A DNA stretch of 64,000 nucleotides from Azotobacter salinestris (GTDB lineage: Bacteria > Pseudomonadota > Gammaproteobacteria > Pseudomonadales > Pseudomonadaceae), in NCBI RefSeq assembly GCF_009363155.1, contig NZ_CP045302.1, forward strand, positions 2,452,001-2,516,000, given 5' to 3'. Each line of letters starts with the position of its first letter. Position 1 is the stretch's first letter. Under the pieces are notes generated by a model, which was not told the origin of the DNA, did no database searches, and was given only the letters and a program-made list of their open reading frames with translations. The position numbers and the translations under genes are program-made. Shown here piece after piece: positions 27,282-36,952 of the stretch.

Positions 27282-28463
27282 TGTGGTGAATCACAAGTTC
27301 GCTTCATTATTTCTTTGCAAGGCTCGAGCAGCCCTGCCGACAGAGGCCAGGATTTCACCTGCTCCCTTACGCCAGCGGAAGGGCCTTGGATTCTGGTTGT
27401 AGGTCGCCAGGTAATACTCGATGGACTGCTCGAGATCCTTCACGCTGGTATGGGCCTGGCGCTTTATCCACTTCTGGGTGAGCATCGAGAAAAAGCGCTC
27501 CACCAGATTCAGCCATGACGCAGACGTCGGGGTGAAATGCACGTGATAACGCGGGTGTGCGACAAGCCAGGCACGCACCTTGTCGGTCTTGTGCACGGCA
27601 TAGTTATCCATGATCAGGTGTATGGCCTTGTCGCTCTCGACCGTTTCCTCGATGGCCCTGAGAAACTCCAGGAATTCTGCGCTGCGGTGACGGCGCTTGA
27701 GACGTCCGATCACCTCGCCGGTGGCCACATCCAGGGCGGCAAACAAGGACGTCGTGCCATGGCGCTGATAATCATGGGTACGGGTCGCCGGATACCCAGG
27801 CTCCAGCGGCAGCCCCGGCTGTGTTCGATTGAGCGCCTGGATCTGGCTTTTCTCATCGACGCACAGTACCAGCGCCTTATCCGGCGGATTCAGGTAGAGC
27901 CCTACGATATCCTGCACCTTGTCGACAAAGGCAGGATCGGTGGACAGCTTGAAGGTGTGCTCCAGGTGAGGCTTGAGCCCGAAGGCTCGCCAGATACGCT
28001 GTACGCTCGCCGGTGAAATATGGGTGGCCTTGCTCATCCGGCGCGAGCTCCAATGGCTGGCATCGTCGGGCCGGGTCTGCCGCACCCGGTCGACCACTTC
28101 CTGGACCTTTTCATCACTGATGCTGCGTGGGCGGCCTGAGCGCGGCTCGTCATTGAGGCCTTGCAGGCCCAAACGGGCGAAGCGAAGGCGCCACCTCGAA
28201 ACGGTTTGCGCCGTAATGCCGAGCCGTCGAGCAATGGAAGAGCCGGACTCGCCTCGAGCGCAGGACAGAATGATCTCGGCGCGCAGCTGCATATCGGCAG
28301 GCCCCTTGTGCCTGGCTCGGCGGCGGGTGAGTTCGGCATGCTCGTGTTCGGTCAGTTCGATCCGAACGGCTGGGCGGCCTGTTTTCATCGCATGCCCTCC
28401 GAAAAAACTCTGCCAGCTCCGCGGTAGACAAGACTTATCCTGAGTAGTTGTGATTCACCACAC
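27281..28463 (-). mobile_element. IS630-family insertion sequence, 1183 bp
   Basis: Perfect terminal repeats GTGTGGTGAATCACAA (27281-27296) and TTGTGATTCACCACAC (28448-28463) are flanked by TA at 27279-27280 and 28464-28465. It has inserted exactly into the right-hand TA of the IS5 element before it. Its ends and transposase differ from the IS630 element at 4823-5922. Confidence 0.93.
27291..28388 (-). CDS. IS630-family transposase
   Basis: The 365-residue product has an HTH region ([28 protein letters not shown]), a GRPRSIS linker and a second HTH ([17 protein letters not shown]). The DDE-3 domain follows: [27 protein letters not shown] and [17 protein letters not shown], giving Asp, Asp and Glu. 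Nothing is interrupted and both element ends are intact, so it could be active. Confidence 0.93.
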   Translation of the reverse strand: MKTGRPAVRIELTEHEHAELTRRRARHKGPADMQLRAEIILSCARGESGSSIARRLGITAQTVSRWRLRFARLGLQGLNDEPRSGRPRSISDEKVQEVVDRVRQTRPDDASHWSSRRMSKATHISPASVQRIWRAFGLKPHLEHTFKLSTDPAFVDKVQDIVGLYLNPPDKALVLCVDEKSQIQALNRTQPGLPLEPGYPATRTHDYQRHGTTSLFAALDVATGEVIGRLKRRHRSAEFLEFLRAIEETVESDKAIHLIMDNYAVHKTDKVRAWLVAHPRYHVHFTPTSASWLNLVERFFSMLTQKWIKRQAHTSVKDLEQSIEYYLATYNQNPRPFRWRKGAGEILASVGRAARALQRNNEANL

Positions 28464-28585
28464 TAGAGCAAGCCTGGCTTCAAGCCCCCCAACTATCGAG
28501 CGAAATTACATTTACACACTTCGCCGAATGTATCGATCAATTTTCCTGACAGATCCTGAGAAAAACTCTAGCAATTGAGGCAGTG

Positions 28586-29472
28586 ATGAATTCAGAAAAA
28601 ATACTCTCTGAGGCTTCAAGCGTTATCAGCTTGGTAGTTAGTGCAATCCCATTACTTTCCGCCACCATAATCCTCTTACTCGTAACTTACATCTGGAAAC
28701 GCGCGGGATCGACAAACTTTATACTTGAAAGAATATGGAGCACCCTAGCTGGCGGAAAAGAATTCAACGACCAGAAGCTAAGCACCGAGTGGAATAAAGT
28801 CATAGACTTTGAGCGCTTCAAATTCAAAACCGGAATCAGATTTCCCAACAGCGCCAAAATCCACGAAACCTTGGACTGGCTTGACAGACATGGAATTACC
28901 CTAGAGCAACTGATAATTGCAAGAAATTATTTTGACATCCAAAATCTAGAAATACGCGACCCGAATAGCAAATTCAAAAAGCCCCTAATCAATTTAATAG
29001 CCGTCGTCATTGCGATCTGGATTGCTGCATCTTTAACTTTTGCCGCATCAGATTCTGCGCTACTAAAAATCAAAAAAACAGGAACAATATTATGGCTTTC
29101 TGAAAGCTCGGCACAGTCCTGGGACTTATTTTCATGGAATATAAATGGCGAAACATGCGAAAACAATGAAACAAAAATCAACCCACATGACAAGCAAGTA
29201 ATATGCAATGTAATATCCAACAAGAATGACTTGAGCTACTTAAAAAAATTGTGCCAACTCAGAAAATCATTGGATGGTCGCTTTTCGGGATCGGCTTGCT
29301 TTTTATTTTCACCGTCAACCGGAGCTTGACTGCCTCTCGTGCAGCGGAAAGCTTATACAAGCAATTAAAAACCCACTCTATGCAGCAAATTGAATTAGAT
29401 TTTTATGAAGAGCATCGACAAGCCATAGAGGTCGCACCAAAGAATTTAATCTCTCAACATAGAAACACGTGA
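28586..29472 (+). pseudogene. AT-rich membrane protein gene (resembles DUF6216) with a probable frameshift
   Basis: The first frame (28586-29329) encodes a membrane segment (SVISLVVSAIPLLSATIILLLVTYIW), a charged region (FILERIWSTLAGGKEFNDQKLSTEWNKVIDFERFKFKTGI) and a second membrane segment (LINLIAVVIAIWIAASLTFAA). This order resembles proteins annotated DUF6216; I am moderately sure. Near its end a run of seven A (29232-29238) lies in TAC TTA AAA AAA TTG. A -1 shift there continues in the frame ending at 29472, adding IVPTQKIIGWSLFGIGLLFIFTVNRSL, a third membrane segment. The composite would be about 295 residues. The gene is far more AT-rich than its surroundings and is bounded by an IS and TA modules, so it was acquired. 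The shift may be a mutation, a sequencing error or programmed. Confidence 0.6.
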
Positions 29473-29509
29473 TGCTAAATACACTGATGGTATAGCACCG
29501 CACTTATAC

Positions 29510-29872
29510 CTACTCCTCCAACAAAGCCCCCACGCAATCCAGCACCTGCTGCACGATCTCGTCCGGTGCCTTTTCCTTGAAGGTGGCCCGGCGTACCCGC
29601 CAATCCAGGGTGCGGACTTGGTGGCTGTGGATGTTTCCCTGGGTATCGGTTCCCGTCCCCATCAGGGTGATCAGGAAACCATGGCTGCGCGCCTGCTGCG
29701 CCGCGCCCTGGGAGATCGGGCACACCAGGGCCAGTCCGAACGCTTCGTTGAATTCGCGCTTCGACAGCACCAGGCAATAATGCTCGCCCAGCATCTCGCG
29801 CTTGGTGGAAGGATCGAAATTCGAATGCCAGATTTCGCCGCATCCCAGAACGGTGGGCAGGCGCTTCACCAT
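29510..29872 (-). CDS. Type II toxin, PemK/MazF/ChpB family
   Basis: The 120-residue product contains the MazF core: GEIWHSNFDPSTKREMLGEHYCLVLSKREFNEAFGLALVCPISQG, then FLITLMGTGTDTQGNIHSHQVRTLDWRVRRATF. These ribosome-independent endoribonucleases cut mRNA at short motifs; the recognised sequence cannot be predicted here. Its start overlaps the end of the antitoxin gene by 7 bp, the classical order (antitoxin first). Confidence 0.87.
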   Translation of the reverse strand: MVKRLPTVLGCGEIWHSNFDPSTKREMLGEHYCLVLSKREFNEAFGLALVCPISQGAAQQARSHGFLITLMGTGTDTQGNIHSHQVRTLDWRVRRATFKEKAPDEIVQQVLDCVGALLEE

Positions 29873-30108
29873 TGCTCGTTCCCGGCCGCCGGCATGGCAT
29901 CCCAGCCCTCGGCCCGTGCTTCTTTCGGCGTTTCGGCGATCAGTTCGGCCAGCATCGGTTTCTTGTGGGCCGGCTTGATGATCAGGACGTCCCCTTCGAT
30001 CTTCCAGACCATCTGGCAGCCGGCCGACAGTCGGTTCTGCGCGGCGAAGGCTGCCGGCACGGCCAGAATCAGCGATCCGCCGGAGCGGCGCAGTGCAACG
30101 GTACCCAT
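29866..30108 (-). CDS. Type II antitoxin, MazE/ChpS-like (AbrB fold)
   Basis: The 80-residue product begins with an AbrB/SpoVT half (MGTVALRRSGGSLILAVPAAFAAQNRLSAG...VLIIKPAHKKPMLAELI), which dimerises and binds DNA. It ends with an acidic tail (AETPKEARAEGWDAM) suited to toxin neutralisation. GAGGAGG lies 9 bp before the ATG. It is directly followed by, and overlaps, the toxin gene. Confidence 0.85.
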   Translation of the reverse strand: MGTVALRRSGGSLILAVPAAFAAQNRLSAGCQMVWKIEGDVLIIKPAHKKPMLAELIAETPKEARAEGWDAMPAAGNEQW

Positions 30109-30125
30109 GGCGAGAGCCTCCTCAG

Positions 30126-30166
30126 GTTTTCCGAAAACATAACCAAGGTTTTACGGATGGAAAACC
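30126..30166. promoter_or_regulatory. candidate operator of the MazEF-like module
   Basis: Just upstream of the antitoxin start are two inverted repeats built on GGTTTT/AAAACC: GTTTTCCGAAAAC (30126-30138) and GGTTTT...AAAACC (30147-30166). Such modules usually repress themselves through the antitoxin, so these are plausible binding sites. Confidence 0.45.
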
Positions 30167-30310
30167 AGCAGGAGAAAGCCGAGCCGAGCGGCGGATGCCG
30201 CAGCCGGCACACAGCGGCAGGTTGGTGTGCCGGCGCCCATGCCGGTCGCGGCCGATGGCGTCGCTGCGGATCGGCTTGCAGCAGCCGACCGCCAGCAGAC
30301 AGCCCACGAA

Positions 30311-30766
30311 TCACTCTCGCCAGTCAGCCTGGCTGGCCTCCAGCAGGGCAGCCCAGTCATCCGGTGGATGGCCGCGCTGGAGCATTTTCTGAAAGACGAT
30401 GTACGGGTCGGTCTTGCTGCCCGAGGAACGCAAGGTGTTCTCGTCGTTCACCCAGGCAAACACGATGATCCGGGCCTTGGAGTCGAAACGGAAGAAGAGG
30501 CGAAAGCGCCGTCCGATCTTGGCCCGACGCCAATGGCGGAAAGCCGTGCCCATGGTGTTGCCCTGCCGGTACTCGTCGCGCCCCGGGTCGGTCGGAACGA
30601 CGTCCAGAATCAGTTTCGACAGTGCGCCAAACAGCTTCGTGTTGGCGTTCGATTCATAACCGGTGGGGTCTTGCAAGCGGGCACGCTCGACGGCGGCCTC
30701 CAGGGAGCGGAGTTGCTCGATCAGGCATTGGTGGAAGAGCAGAGTCCACCCGTGGCGCCGAATCAC
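30311..30766 (-). CDS. yhaV: Type II toxin YhaV
   Basis: The 151-residue product shows the YhaV pattern: GWTLLFHQCLIEQLRSLEAAVERARLQDP, NTKLFGALSKLILDVVPTDPGRDEYRQGNTMG, HWRRAKIGRRFRLFFRFDSKARIIVFAWVNDENTLRSSGSKTDPYIVFQKMLQRGHPPDDW. YhaV is a RelE-superfamily ribosome-dependent RNase paired with PrlF. It starts with GTG overlapping the prlF stop (GTGA), so it is translated from the same message. Confidence 0.92.
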   Translation of the reverse strand: MIRRHGWTLLFHQCLIEQLRSLEAAVERARLQDPTGYESNANTKLFGALSKLILDVVPTDPGRDEYRQGNTMGTAFRHWRRAKIGRRFRLFFRFDSKARIIVFAWVNDENTLRSSGSKTDPYIVFQKMLQRGHPPDDWAALLEASQADWRE

Positions 30767-31083
30767 AATGCCACATCGCCATCGATTTCCTCGTCGAGGT
30801 CGATGGGGCGCTCCAGGCTGGCCAGCATCGAGCGCGCAAGATCATCCGGCAGGGCCGTCATGTGCTGCCCGGATCGAATGTCCTGCTCCAGCAGACGCAG
30901 AAAGCTGCCAATTGCAGGATCGTCGTGATCCTCATCCGCTACGCGGGAGACGATGACCTGCGAGCCCACCAGATCGAACGCGACTTTGCCGCCCAGATCC
31001 ACGCCCAGCGCTTGGCGGATCGACTTGGGCAGGGTGATTTGCCCCTTGGCGGTAATGGTGGCGACGCCATGAATGCTGGCCAT
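30763..31083 (-). CDS. prlF: Type II antitoxin PrlF (SohA)
   Basis: The 106-residue product has an N-terminal AbrB-type domain (ATITAKGQITLPKSIRQALGVDLGGKVAFDLVGSQVIVSRV) and a C-terminal part (DPAIGSFLRLLEQDIRSGQHMTALPDDLARSMLASL...DLDEEIDGDVAL), the PrlF pattern. It neutralises YhaV and represses its own promoter in E. coli. GGAGGG precedes the ATG. Confidence 0.92.
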   Translation of the reverse strand: MASIHGVATITAKGQITLPKSIRQALGVDLGGKVAFDLVGSQVIVSRVADEDHDDPAIGSFLRLLEQDIRSGQHMTALPDDLARSMLASLERPIDLDEEIDGDVAL

Positions 31084-31111
31084 GCTGGAACCCTCCTGAT
31101 TTCGAGCAAAA

Positions 31112-31129
31112 GTAAGGAATAATCCTTAC
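31112..31129. promoter_or_regulatory. candidate PrlF operator
   Basis: GTAAGGA, ATAA, TCCTTAC is an inverted repeat 29 bp upstream of the prlF start. It lies where the promoter should be and would suit autoregulation by PrlF-YhaV. Confidence 0.5.
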
Positions 31130-31202
31130 CTCGTCAATGACCGTCTGCCTACCCTGGACGGAAACAGGCTCTGGCCTGCCTTGAGTCGCCTCTTGCTTCG
31201 AC

Positions 31203-31239
31203 AAAAAGCCGCTGCCCCTCTCGGAAGCAGCGGCTTTTT
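31203..31239 (-). terminator. rho-independent terminator of trpBA
   Basis: AAAAAGCCGCTGC and GCAGCGGCTTTTT are separated by 11 bases, 17 bp after the trpA stop. Read on the minus strand the stem ends in a T-run, so it terminates trpBA. Its symmetry could also stop transcription from the opposite side. Confidence 0.85.
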
Positions 31240-31255
31240 CTTGCCACAAACGCGC

Positions 31256-32065
31256 TTACCGGCGGGCGCCGCGCACACCCTCAGCCAGTTCGCGGCAAAG
31301 CCCCAGCACATCCCCCACCGCCTGCTCCTTGCCGGCAGCCTTGGCGATGCGGTCGACCAGTGCCGAACCCACCACCACGCCGTCGGCCAGGCGGGCGACG
31401 CTGGCGGCGTGTTCCGGGCTGCGGATGCCGAAGCCGATGCACACCGGCAGGTCGGTGTGGCGGCGCAGGCGGGCGACGGCCTGCTCGACGTGCGCCAGGG
31501 TGGCGGCGCCGGCGCCGGTCACGCCGGCCACGGAGACGTAGTAGACGAAGCCGGAGCTGCCGGCGAGCACCACCGGCAGGCGCTGGTCGTCGGTGGTCGG
31601 GGTGGTCAGGCGGATGAAGTCGAGGCCGGCGGCCTGGGCCGGGTCGCACAGCTCGTCGTTGTGCTCCGGTGGCAGGTCGACCACGATCAGGCCGTCGACG
31701 CCGGCCTCCCTGGCGTCGGCGATGCAGCGTGCGACGCCGTAGGCGTAGATCGGGTTGTAGTAGCCCATCAGCACCAGCGGGGTGTCCTGATTGCCGGTGC
31801 GGAATTCGCGCACCATCTGCAGGGTTTTCACCATGTTCTGCTTGCCGCCGAGGGCGCGGATGTTGGCCAGCTGGATGGCCGGGCCGTCGGCCATCGGGTC
31901 GGTGAAGGGCATGCCCAGCTCGATCACGTCGGCGCCGGCCTCCGGCAGGCCCTTGAGGATGGCCAGGGAGGCGTCGTAGTCCGGGTCGCCGGCGGTGACG
32001 AAGGTGACCAGGGCGGCGCGGTTGGCTTGCTTCAGTTCGGCGAAGCGGGTCTGCAGGCGGCTCAT
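31256..32065 (-). CDS. trpA: Tryptophan synthase alpha subunit
   Basis: The 269-residue TIM-barrel enzyme cleaves indole-3-glycerol phosphate to indole and glyceraldehyde 3-phosphate. Catalytic Glu49 (DVIELGMPF) and Asp60 (DPMADGP) stand at the same numbers as in Salmonella. The phosphate-binding [11 protein letters not shown] motif is near residue 215. It follows trpB with a 4-bp overlap (ATGA) and forms the alpha2-beta2 complex with it. Confidence 0.97.
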   Translation of the reverse strand: MSRLQTRFAELKQANRAALVTFVTAGDPDYDASLAILKGLPEAGADVIELGMPFTDPMADGPAIQLANIRALGGKQNMVKTLQMVREFRTGNQDTPLVLMGYYNPIYAYGVARCIADAREAGVDGLIVVDLPPEHNDELCDPAQAAGLDFIRLTTPTTDDQRLPVVLAGSSGFVYYVSVAGVTGAGAATLAHVEQAVARLRRHTDLPVCIGFGIRSPEHAASVARLADGVVVGSALVDRIAKAAGKEQAVGDVLGLCRELAEGVRGARR

Positions 32066-33282
32066 GCGTGCTTCTCCAGTTTATCCTGCATGTGGTGCAT
32101 CACGGTCTGCATGTCCTTGTCGCCGCGGCCAGACAGGTTGATCACCATCAGGTGATCCTTCGGCAGCGTCGGCGCGCGCTTGAAGGCTTCGGCCAGGGCG
32201 TGGGAGGACTCCAGCGCCGGGATGATGCCTTCCAGACGGCAGCACTGGTGGAAAGCCTCCAGTGCCTCGTGGTCGGTGATCGGCACGTATTCGACGCGCT
32301 TGATCTCGTGCAGCCAGGCGTGTTCCGGGCCGACGCCGGGGTAGTCGAGGCCGGCGGAAATCGAGTGGGCATCGGTGATCTGGCCGTCCTCGTCCTGCAG
32401 CAGGAAGGTGCGGTTGCCGTGCAGCACGCCCGGTGCGCCACCGGCCATGCTGGCGGCGTGCTTGCCGGTGTCGATGCCGTGGCCGGCGGCCTCGACGCCG
32501 ACGATCTGCACGCTGGCGTCATCGAGGAAGGGGTGGAACAGGCCGATGGCGTTGGAACCGCCGCCGATGCAGGCGACCAGCGAGTCGGGCAGGCGGCCTT
32601 CCTTTTCCATGATCTGCGCGCGTACTTCGTTGCCGATCACCGACTGGAAGTCGCGGACCATCGCCGGGTAGGGGTGCGGGCCGGCGGCGGTGCCGATCAG
32701 GTAGAAGGTGGTCTCGACGTTGGTCACCCAGCCGCGCAGCGCCTCGTTCATGGCGTCCTTCAGGGTGCCGGTGCCGGCGACGACTGGGATGACCTCGGCG
32801 CCCAAGAGCTTCATGCGGAACACGTTGGCCTGCTGGCGATCGATGTCGGTGGTGCCCATGTACACCACGCACTGCATGCCGAAGCGCGCGGCCACGGTGG
32901 CGGTGGCCACGCCGTGCATGCCGGCGCCGGTCTCGGCGATGATGCGCCGCTTGCCCATGCGCCGGGCCAGGAGGATCTGGCCGATGCAGTTGTTGATCTT
33001 GTGCGCGCCGGTGTGGTTCAGGTCTTCGCGCTTGAGAAAGATCTTCGCGCCGCCGAAGTGCTCGGTCAGGCGCTCGGCGAAGTACAGCGGGCTGGCACGG
33101 CCGATGTAGTCGCGCTGGAAGTAGGCGAGTTCCTCGAGGAAGGCCGGATCGTTCTTGGCCTTTTCGTATTCCGCCGCCAGCGAGTTGATCAGCGGCATCA
33201 GGGTTTCGGCGACGAACTGGCCGCCGAACTGGCCGAACAGGCCTTTTTCGTCGGGGCCGGTGCGGTAGGAAGTCTCGGTCAT
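32062..33282 (-). CDS. trpB: Tryptophan synthase beta subunit
   Basis: The 406-residue PLP enzyme condenses indole with serine to tryptophan. The PLP lysine is Lys95 in [23 protein letters not shown] near 240 binds the cofactor phosphate. The ATG at 33282 (GGGAGCACCC upstream) gives the usual length; a longer frame upstream lacks similarity. It is divergent from trpI, which activates trpBA in pseudomonads, and co-transcribed with trpA. Confidence 0.97.
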   Translation of the reverse strand: MTETSYRTGPDEKGLFGQFGGQFVAETLMPLINSLAAEYEKAKNDPAFLEELAYFQRDYIGRASPLYFAERLTEHFGGAKIFLKREDLNHTGAHKINNCIGQILLARRMGKRRIIAETGAGMHGVATATVAARFGMQCVVYMGTTDIDRQQANVFRMKLLGAEVIPVVAGTGTLKDAMNEALRGWVTNVETTFYLIGTAAGPHPYPAMVRDFQSVIGNEVRAQIMEKEGRLPDSLVACIGGGSNAIGLFHPFLDDASVQIVGVEAAGHGIDTGKHAASMAGGAPGVLHGNRTFLLQDEDGQITDAHSISAGLDYPGVGPEHAWLHEIKRVEYVPITDHEALEAFHQCCRLEGIIPALESSHALAEAFKRAPTLPKDHLMVINLSGRGDKDMQTVMHHMQDKLEKHA

Positions 33283-33413
33283 GGGTGCTCCCGGAGTGTG
33301 CAAAGAGGCAGGCTGACGCTCTTCACGGTCCACCTGCGATGGTCACACGTTAACCAATGGCGCCCCCGGCGAAAAGCGATAAGATCGCGCCGATACGTCA
33401 GGAAAACTCACCG
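33283..33413. promoter_or_regulatory. trpBA-trpI divergent control region
   Basis: The 131-bp gap between divergent trpB and trpI must hold both promoters and the TrpI sites that activate trpBA in the presence of indoleglycerol phosphate in P. aeruginosa. I cannot place the individual sites with confidence. Confidence 0.6.
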
Positions 33414-34316
33414 ATGATGCACCCGGACCTGCCCTCCCTGAACGCCCTGCGCGCCTTCGAGGCCGCCGCCCGCCTGCAGAGCGTCAAGCAGGCAGCCAAG
33501 GAGCTGTACGTCACCCATGGGGCGGTCAGCCGGCAGATCCGCGCCCTGGAGGAGGAGTTGGGGGTGGCGCTGTTCGTCAAGGAGGGGCGCGGCGTAAAAC
33601 TCACCGATGCAGGCATAGTGCTACGGGATGCCGCCGGCGATGCCTTCGCCCGTCTGGATAGCGCCTGCGCCGAGCTGAAGCGGCGCACCGAGGAGGCGCC
33701 CTTCGTGCTCGGCTGTCCGGGGAGCCTGCTGGCGCGCTGGTTCATCCCGCGCCTGGATCGCCTCAATCGCGAGCTGCCGGAGCTGCGCCTGCAGCTCTCC
33801 GCCAGCGAGGGCGGGCCGGACCCGCGCCGGCCGGGCCTGGACGCCACCCTGCTGTTCGCCGAGCCGCCGTGGCCGGCCGACATGCGGGTCTTCGAACTGG
33901 CCGCCGAGCGCATCGGCCCGGTGCTCAGCCCGCGCCATGCGCGCTTCGCCGCGCTGCGCCGGGCGCCGCCGCAGGCGCTGCTCGACGAGACCCTGCTGCA
34001 CACCGCTTCGCGCCCGCAGGCCTGGCCGAGCTGGGCGGCGAGCCAGGGGCTGCCGACGGCCGGGCTGCGCTACGGCGCCGGCTTCGAGCATCTGTATTAC
34101 CTGCTGGAAGCGGCGGTGGCCGGGCTCGGCGTGGCCATCGCGCCGCAGCAACTGGTCGCCGACGATCTAGCCGCCGGGCGATTGGTGGCGCCCTGGGGCT
34201 TCGTCGAGACGCCGGCACGGCTGGCACTGTGGGTGCCACAGCGCCGCGGCGACGGCCGGGCGGAGCGGCTGGCCGGCTGGTTGAGGAGGCAGTTGGCGGA
34301 TCGGGCCGTGCGCTGA
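33414..34316 (+). CDS. trpI: LysR-family activator TrpI
   Basis: The 300-residue product matches P. aeruginosa TrpI closely: [50 protein letters not shown] (winged HTH), [52 protein letters not shown] and [28 protein letters not shown]. It activates trpBA when bound to indoleglycerol phosphate and represses itself. Starts at 33414 and 33417 (MMHPD) are both possible. It is divergent from trpB, as in pseudomonads. Confidence 0.93.
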   Translation: MMHPDLPSLNALRAFEAAARLQSVKQAAKELYVTHGAVSRQIRALEEELGVALFVKEGRGVKLTDAGIVLRDAAGDAFARLDSACAELKRRTEEAPFVLGCPGSLLARWFIPRLDRLNRELPELRLQLSASEGGPDPRRPGLDATLLFAEPPWPADMRVFELAAERIGPVLSPRHARFAALRRAPPQALLDETLLHTASRPQAWPSWAASQGLPTAGLRYGAGFEHLYYLLEAAVAGLGVAIAPQQLVADDLAAGRLVAPWGFVETPARLALWVPQRRGDGRAERLAGWLRRQLADRAVR

Positions 34317-34368
34317 GGAGTTGGCCGGGGATGGACAGGTGCGGGGTTGCCCCCTCTCCCGCTGCGGT

Positions 34369-35406
34369 TCAGCCCGCCAGAGCGGTGTCCTTGTCCAGTT
34401 CGTAGCCGTTCGGGTTGCGCCGCTGCCAGCGCCAGGCGTCGCGCAGCATGCAGCTCAGGTCGCGCTCGGCGCGCCAGCCCAGTTCACGCCCGGCCTTGCC
34501 CGGGTCGGCCCAGCAGCGCGCCACGTCGCCGGGGCGGCGGGCGACGAAGCGGTGCGGCAGCGGCCGGCCGGTGACCTGCTCGAAGGCGCGGATCATCTCC
34601 AGCACCGAGTAGCCGCGGCCGGTGCCGAGGTTCCAGATGGACACGCCGTTGCTGGCCGACAGCCGCTGCAGCGCCTTGAGGTGCCCGCGGGCCAGGTCGA
34701 CCACGTGGATGTAGTCGCGGATGCCGGTGCCGTCCGGAGTCGGGTAGTCGCTGCCGTAGACGTTGAGGCATTTCAGCCGGCCGACGGCGACCTGCAGCAT
34801 GTAGGGCAGCAGGTTGTTGGGCAGGCCGTTGGGCGATTCGCCGATCAGTCCGGAAGGGTGGGCGCCGATCGGGTTGAAGTAGCGCAGCAGGCCGATGGAC
34901 CAGCGCGGGTCGGAATGGGCCAGGCCCTTGAGCACGTTTTCGGCCATCAGCTTGGACTGGCCGTAGGGGTTGGTCGGGATGCCGGTCGGGCAGTCCTCGC
35001 GGATCGGCATGCTCACCGTTTCGCCATAGACCGTGGCCGAGGAGCTGAACACCAGGCGGAACACCCCGGCCCTGCGCATCGCCTGGCACAGGGCGATGCT
35101 GCCGGCGACGTTGGTCTCGTAGTAGCGCAGCGGTTCGCGCACGCTCTCGCCGACCGCCTTGAGGCCGGCGAAGTGCATCACCGCGTCGATCGGGTATTGC
35201 TGGAACAGACGGTCGAGCAGCCGGCGGTTGCGGATGTCGCCCTGCACGAAGTCGAACGTTCGGCCACTGAGCTGCTCCAGGCGCTCGAGCGCGAGCACCG
35301 AGCTGTTGCACAGGTTGTCCAGCACCAGCACGTCGTGGCCGGCGTCGAGCAGTTCGAGCACGGCATGGGAGCCGATGTAACCCGCACCTCCAGTCACCAG
35401 AATCAT
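34369..35406 (-). CDS. galE: UDP-glucose 4-epimerase
   Basis: The 345-residue short-chain dehydrogenase-type enzyme interconverts UDP-glucose and UDP-galactose. It shows the NAD motif VTGGAGYIGSH (residues 4-14), the SSSATVYG catalytic Ser region and the YxxxK pair Tyr148/Lys152 in NPYGQSK. UDP-galactose is the substrate of the mutase encoded at 36895-38094, so the divergent galE is functionally tied to that cluster. It is read opposite to the cluster across about 320 bp. Confidence 0.95.
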   Translation of the reverse strand: MILVTGGAGYIGSHAVLELLDAGHDVLVLDNLCNSSVLALERLEQLSGRTFDFVQGDIRNRRLLDRLFQQYPIDAVMHFAGLKAVGESVREPLRYYETNVAGSIALCQAMRRAGVFRLVFSSSATVYGETVSMPIREDCPTGIPTNPYGQSKLMAENVLKGLAHSDPRWSIGLLRYFNPIGAHPSGLIGESPNGLPNNLLPYMLQVAVGRLKCLNVYGSDYPTPDGTGIRDYIHVVDLARGHLKALQRLSASNGVSIWNLGTGRGYSVLEMIRAFEQVTGRPLPHRFVARRPGDVARCWADPGKAGRELGWRAERDLSCMLRDAWRWQRRNPNGYELDKDTALAG

Positions 35407-35728
35407 TCAGGACCTCCGTCTGCGAGCAGGGCGACGGGCCAGCCAGGCGGAGCACGCCGGCACCGCGAGGCGCCGGAGGCGATGCCGGTGGCCGGCTCGT
35501 CGGGCTGAAACGAGCCGAGCATGGGAATACGGATGCCTCGCCGCCAGCGGAGTTCCCTGCCGGCCGCCGGGCTGCACGGCTCGACGGCCGCCCGGCGGGC
35601 AGGCGGAACCTGGCCGCTTTTCCTCCGGTCCATACCCCCCATGACGGCTCGTTCGCCTGCCGGACGGCGAGCCAGACACCGACAAACCGGGAGCAGGAGG
35701 CAGCCGGCTTCCGCACGGGGGAACAGGC
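35407..35728. other. intergenic stretch between galE and the glycan cluster
   Basis: About 320 bp lie between divergent galE and the glycosyltransferase gene. No supported gene is visible, although several frames are open. GGGAACAGGC precedes the downstream ATG. The promoters of both transcripts should lie here. Confidence 0.45.
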
Positions 35729-36952
35729 ATGAGCTGGGCAGGACCCTTTCAATACGCCCTCGGCAAATCGAACCAGGCCAGCGCCGCGGCACCGATCGAC
35801 TACGCGGCGGATGCGCCGACCCTCTTGTGCCTTTCGCACCTGCGCTGGAGCTTTGTCTACCAGCGTCCGCAGCACCTGATGGCGCGCTTCGCCCGCGACT
35901 GGCGGGTGCTGTTCTTCGAGGAACCCATGGCCGACGCCGGCGGCGAGCCCTGGCTGGAAAGCCGTCACGAGGAAGGCGTGCAGGTGCTGGTGCCGCACCT
36001 GCCGGCGGACTGTCGCGGCCCGGCGGCGGCCGCCGCCCTGCGCCGCCTGCTCGACGAGCACCTGGCCGCGCAGCGCCCGCGGCGCCTGATCCTCTGGTAC
36101 TACACGCCGATGGCGCTGGCCTATAGCGACCACCTGACGGCCGAGGCGGTGGTCTACGACTGCATGGACGAGCTGTCGGCCTTCCGCGGCGCGCCGCCCG
36201 AGCTGGTCGAGCGCGAAGCCGAGCTGCTGGCGCGCGCCGATCTGCTGTTCACCGGCGGCTACAGCCTCTGGGAAGCCAAGCGCCAGCGCCACGCCAACGC
36301 TCACCCCTTCCCGAGCAGCGTCGACATCGCCCACTTCGCCGCCGCCCGCACGCCGCAGGCCGATCCGCCCGACCAGGCGACGCTGGCGCGCCCGCGCCTG
36401 GGCTTCTACGGGGTGATCGACGAGCGCCTGGACCTCGAACTGCTGGATGCGCTGGCCGCGCGGCGGCCCGACTGGCAGCTGGTCATGCTCGGCCCGGTGG
36501 TGAAGATCGATCCGGCCAGCCTGCCGCGCCGCCCCAACCTGCACTTTCTCGGCGGCAAGGTCTACGACGAGCTGCCGCGCTACCTGGCCGGCTGGGACGT
36601 GGCACTGATGCCCTTCGCGCTGAACGAGTCGACGCGCTTCATCAGTCCGACCAAGACGCCGGAATACCTGGCCGGCGGCCGCCCGGTGGTCTCCACGCCG
36701 ATCGCCGACGTGGTGCGCAGCTACGGCGACAGCGGCCTGGTGCGCATCGCCGCCGGTGCGGACCCATTCGTCGCCGCCTGCGAGGCCGCCCTGCGCGACA
36801 GCGCCGACCGCGAACGCCTGCTCGAGCGCGCCGATGCGCTGCTTGCCGACATGTCCTGGGACACCACCTGGGCACAGATGAGGGAGAAGATCGCATGCAC
36901 GATGAACCGAACGGCAGCCGGCGCCGCAAGCGCCAGGGTTTCGACTACCTGA
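35729..36952 (+). CDS. Glycosyltransferase family 4-like (GT-B)
   Basis: The 407-residue product has a GT-B layout. LLCLSHLRWSFVYQRPQHLMARFARDWRVLFFEEP lies near the start, the linker and second Rossmann domain contain RPRLGFYGVIDERLDLELLDALAARRPDWQLVMLGP, and LHFLGGKVYDELPRYLAGWDVALMPFALNESTRFISPTKTPEYLAGGRPVVSTPI forms the donor site (the E of KTPEYLA near residue 310). QRPQHL proteins of this kind transfer sugars to glycolipids or polysaccharides. Its 3' end overlaps the mutase gene by 58 bp, showing tight coupling. Confidence 0.86.
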   Translation: MSWAGPFQYALGKSNQASAAAPIDYAADAPTLLCLSHLRWSFVYQRPQHLMARFARDWRVLFFEEPMADAGGEPWLESRHEEGVQVLVPHLPADCRGPAAAAALRRLLDEHLAAQRPRRLILWYYTPMALAYSDHLTAEAVVYDCMDELSAFRGAPPELVEREAELLARADLLFTGGYSLWEAKRQRHANAHPFPSSVDIAHFAAARTPQADPPDQATLARPRLGFYGVIDERLDLELLDALAARRPDWQLVMLGPVVKIDPASLPRRPNLHFLGGKVYDELPRYLAGWDVALMPFALNESTRFISPTKTPEYLAGGRPVVSTPIADVVRSYGDSGLVRIAAGADPFVAACEAALRDSADRERLLERADALLADMSWDTTWAQMREKIACTMNRTAAGAASARVSTT

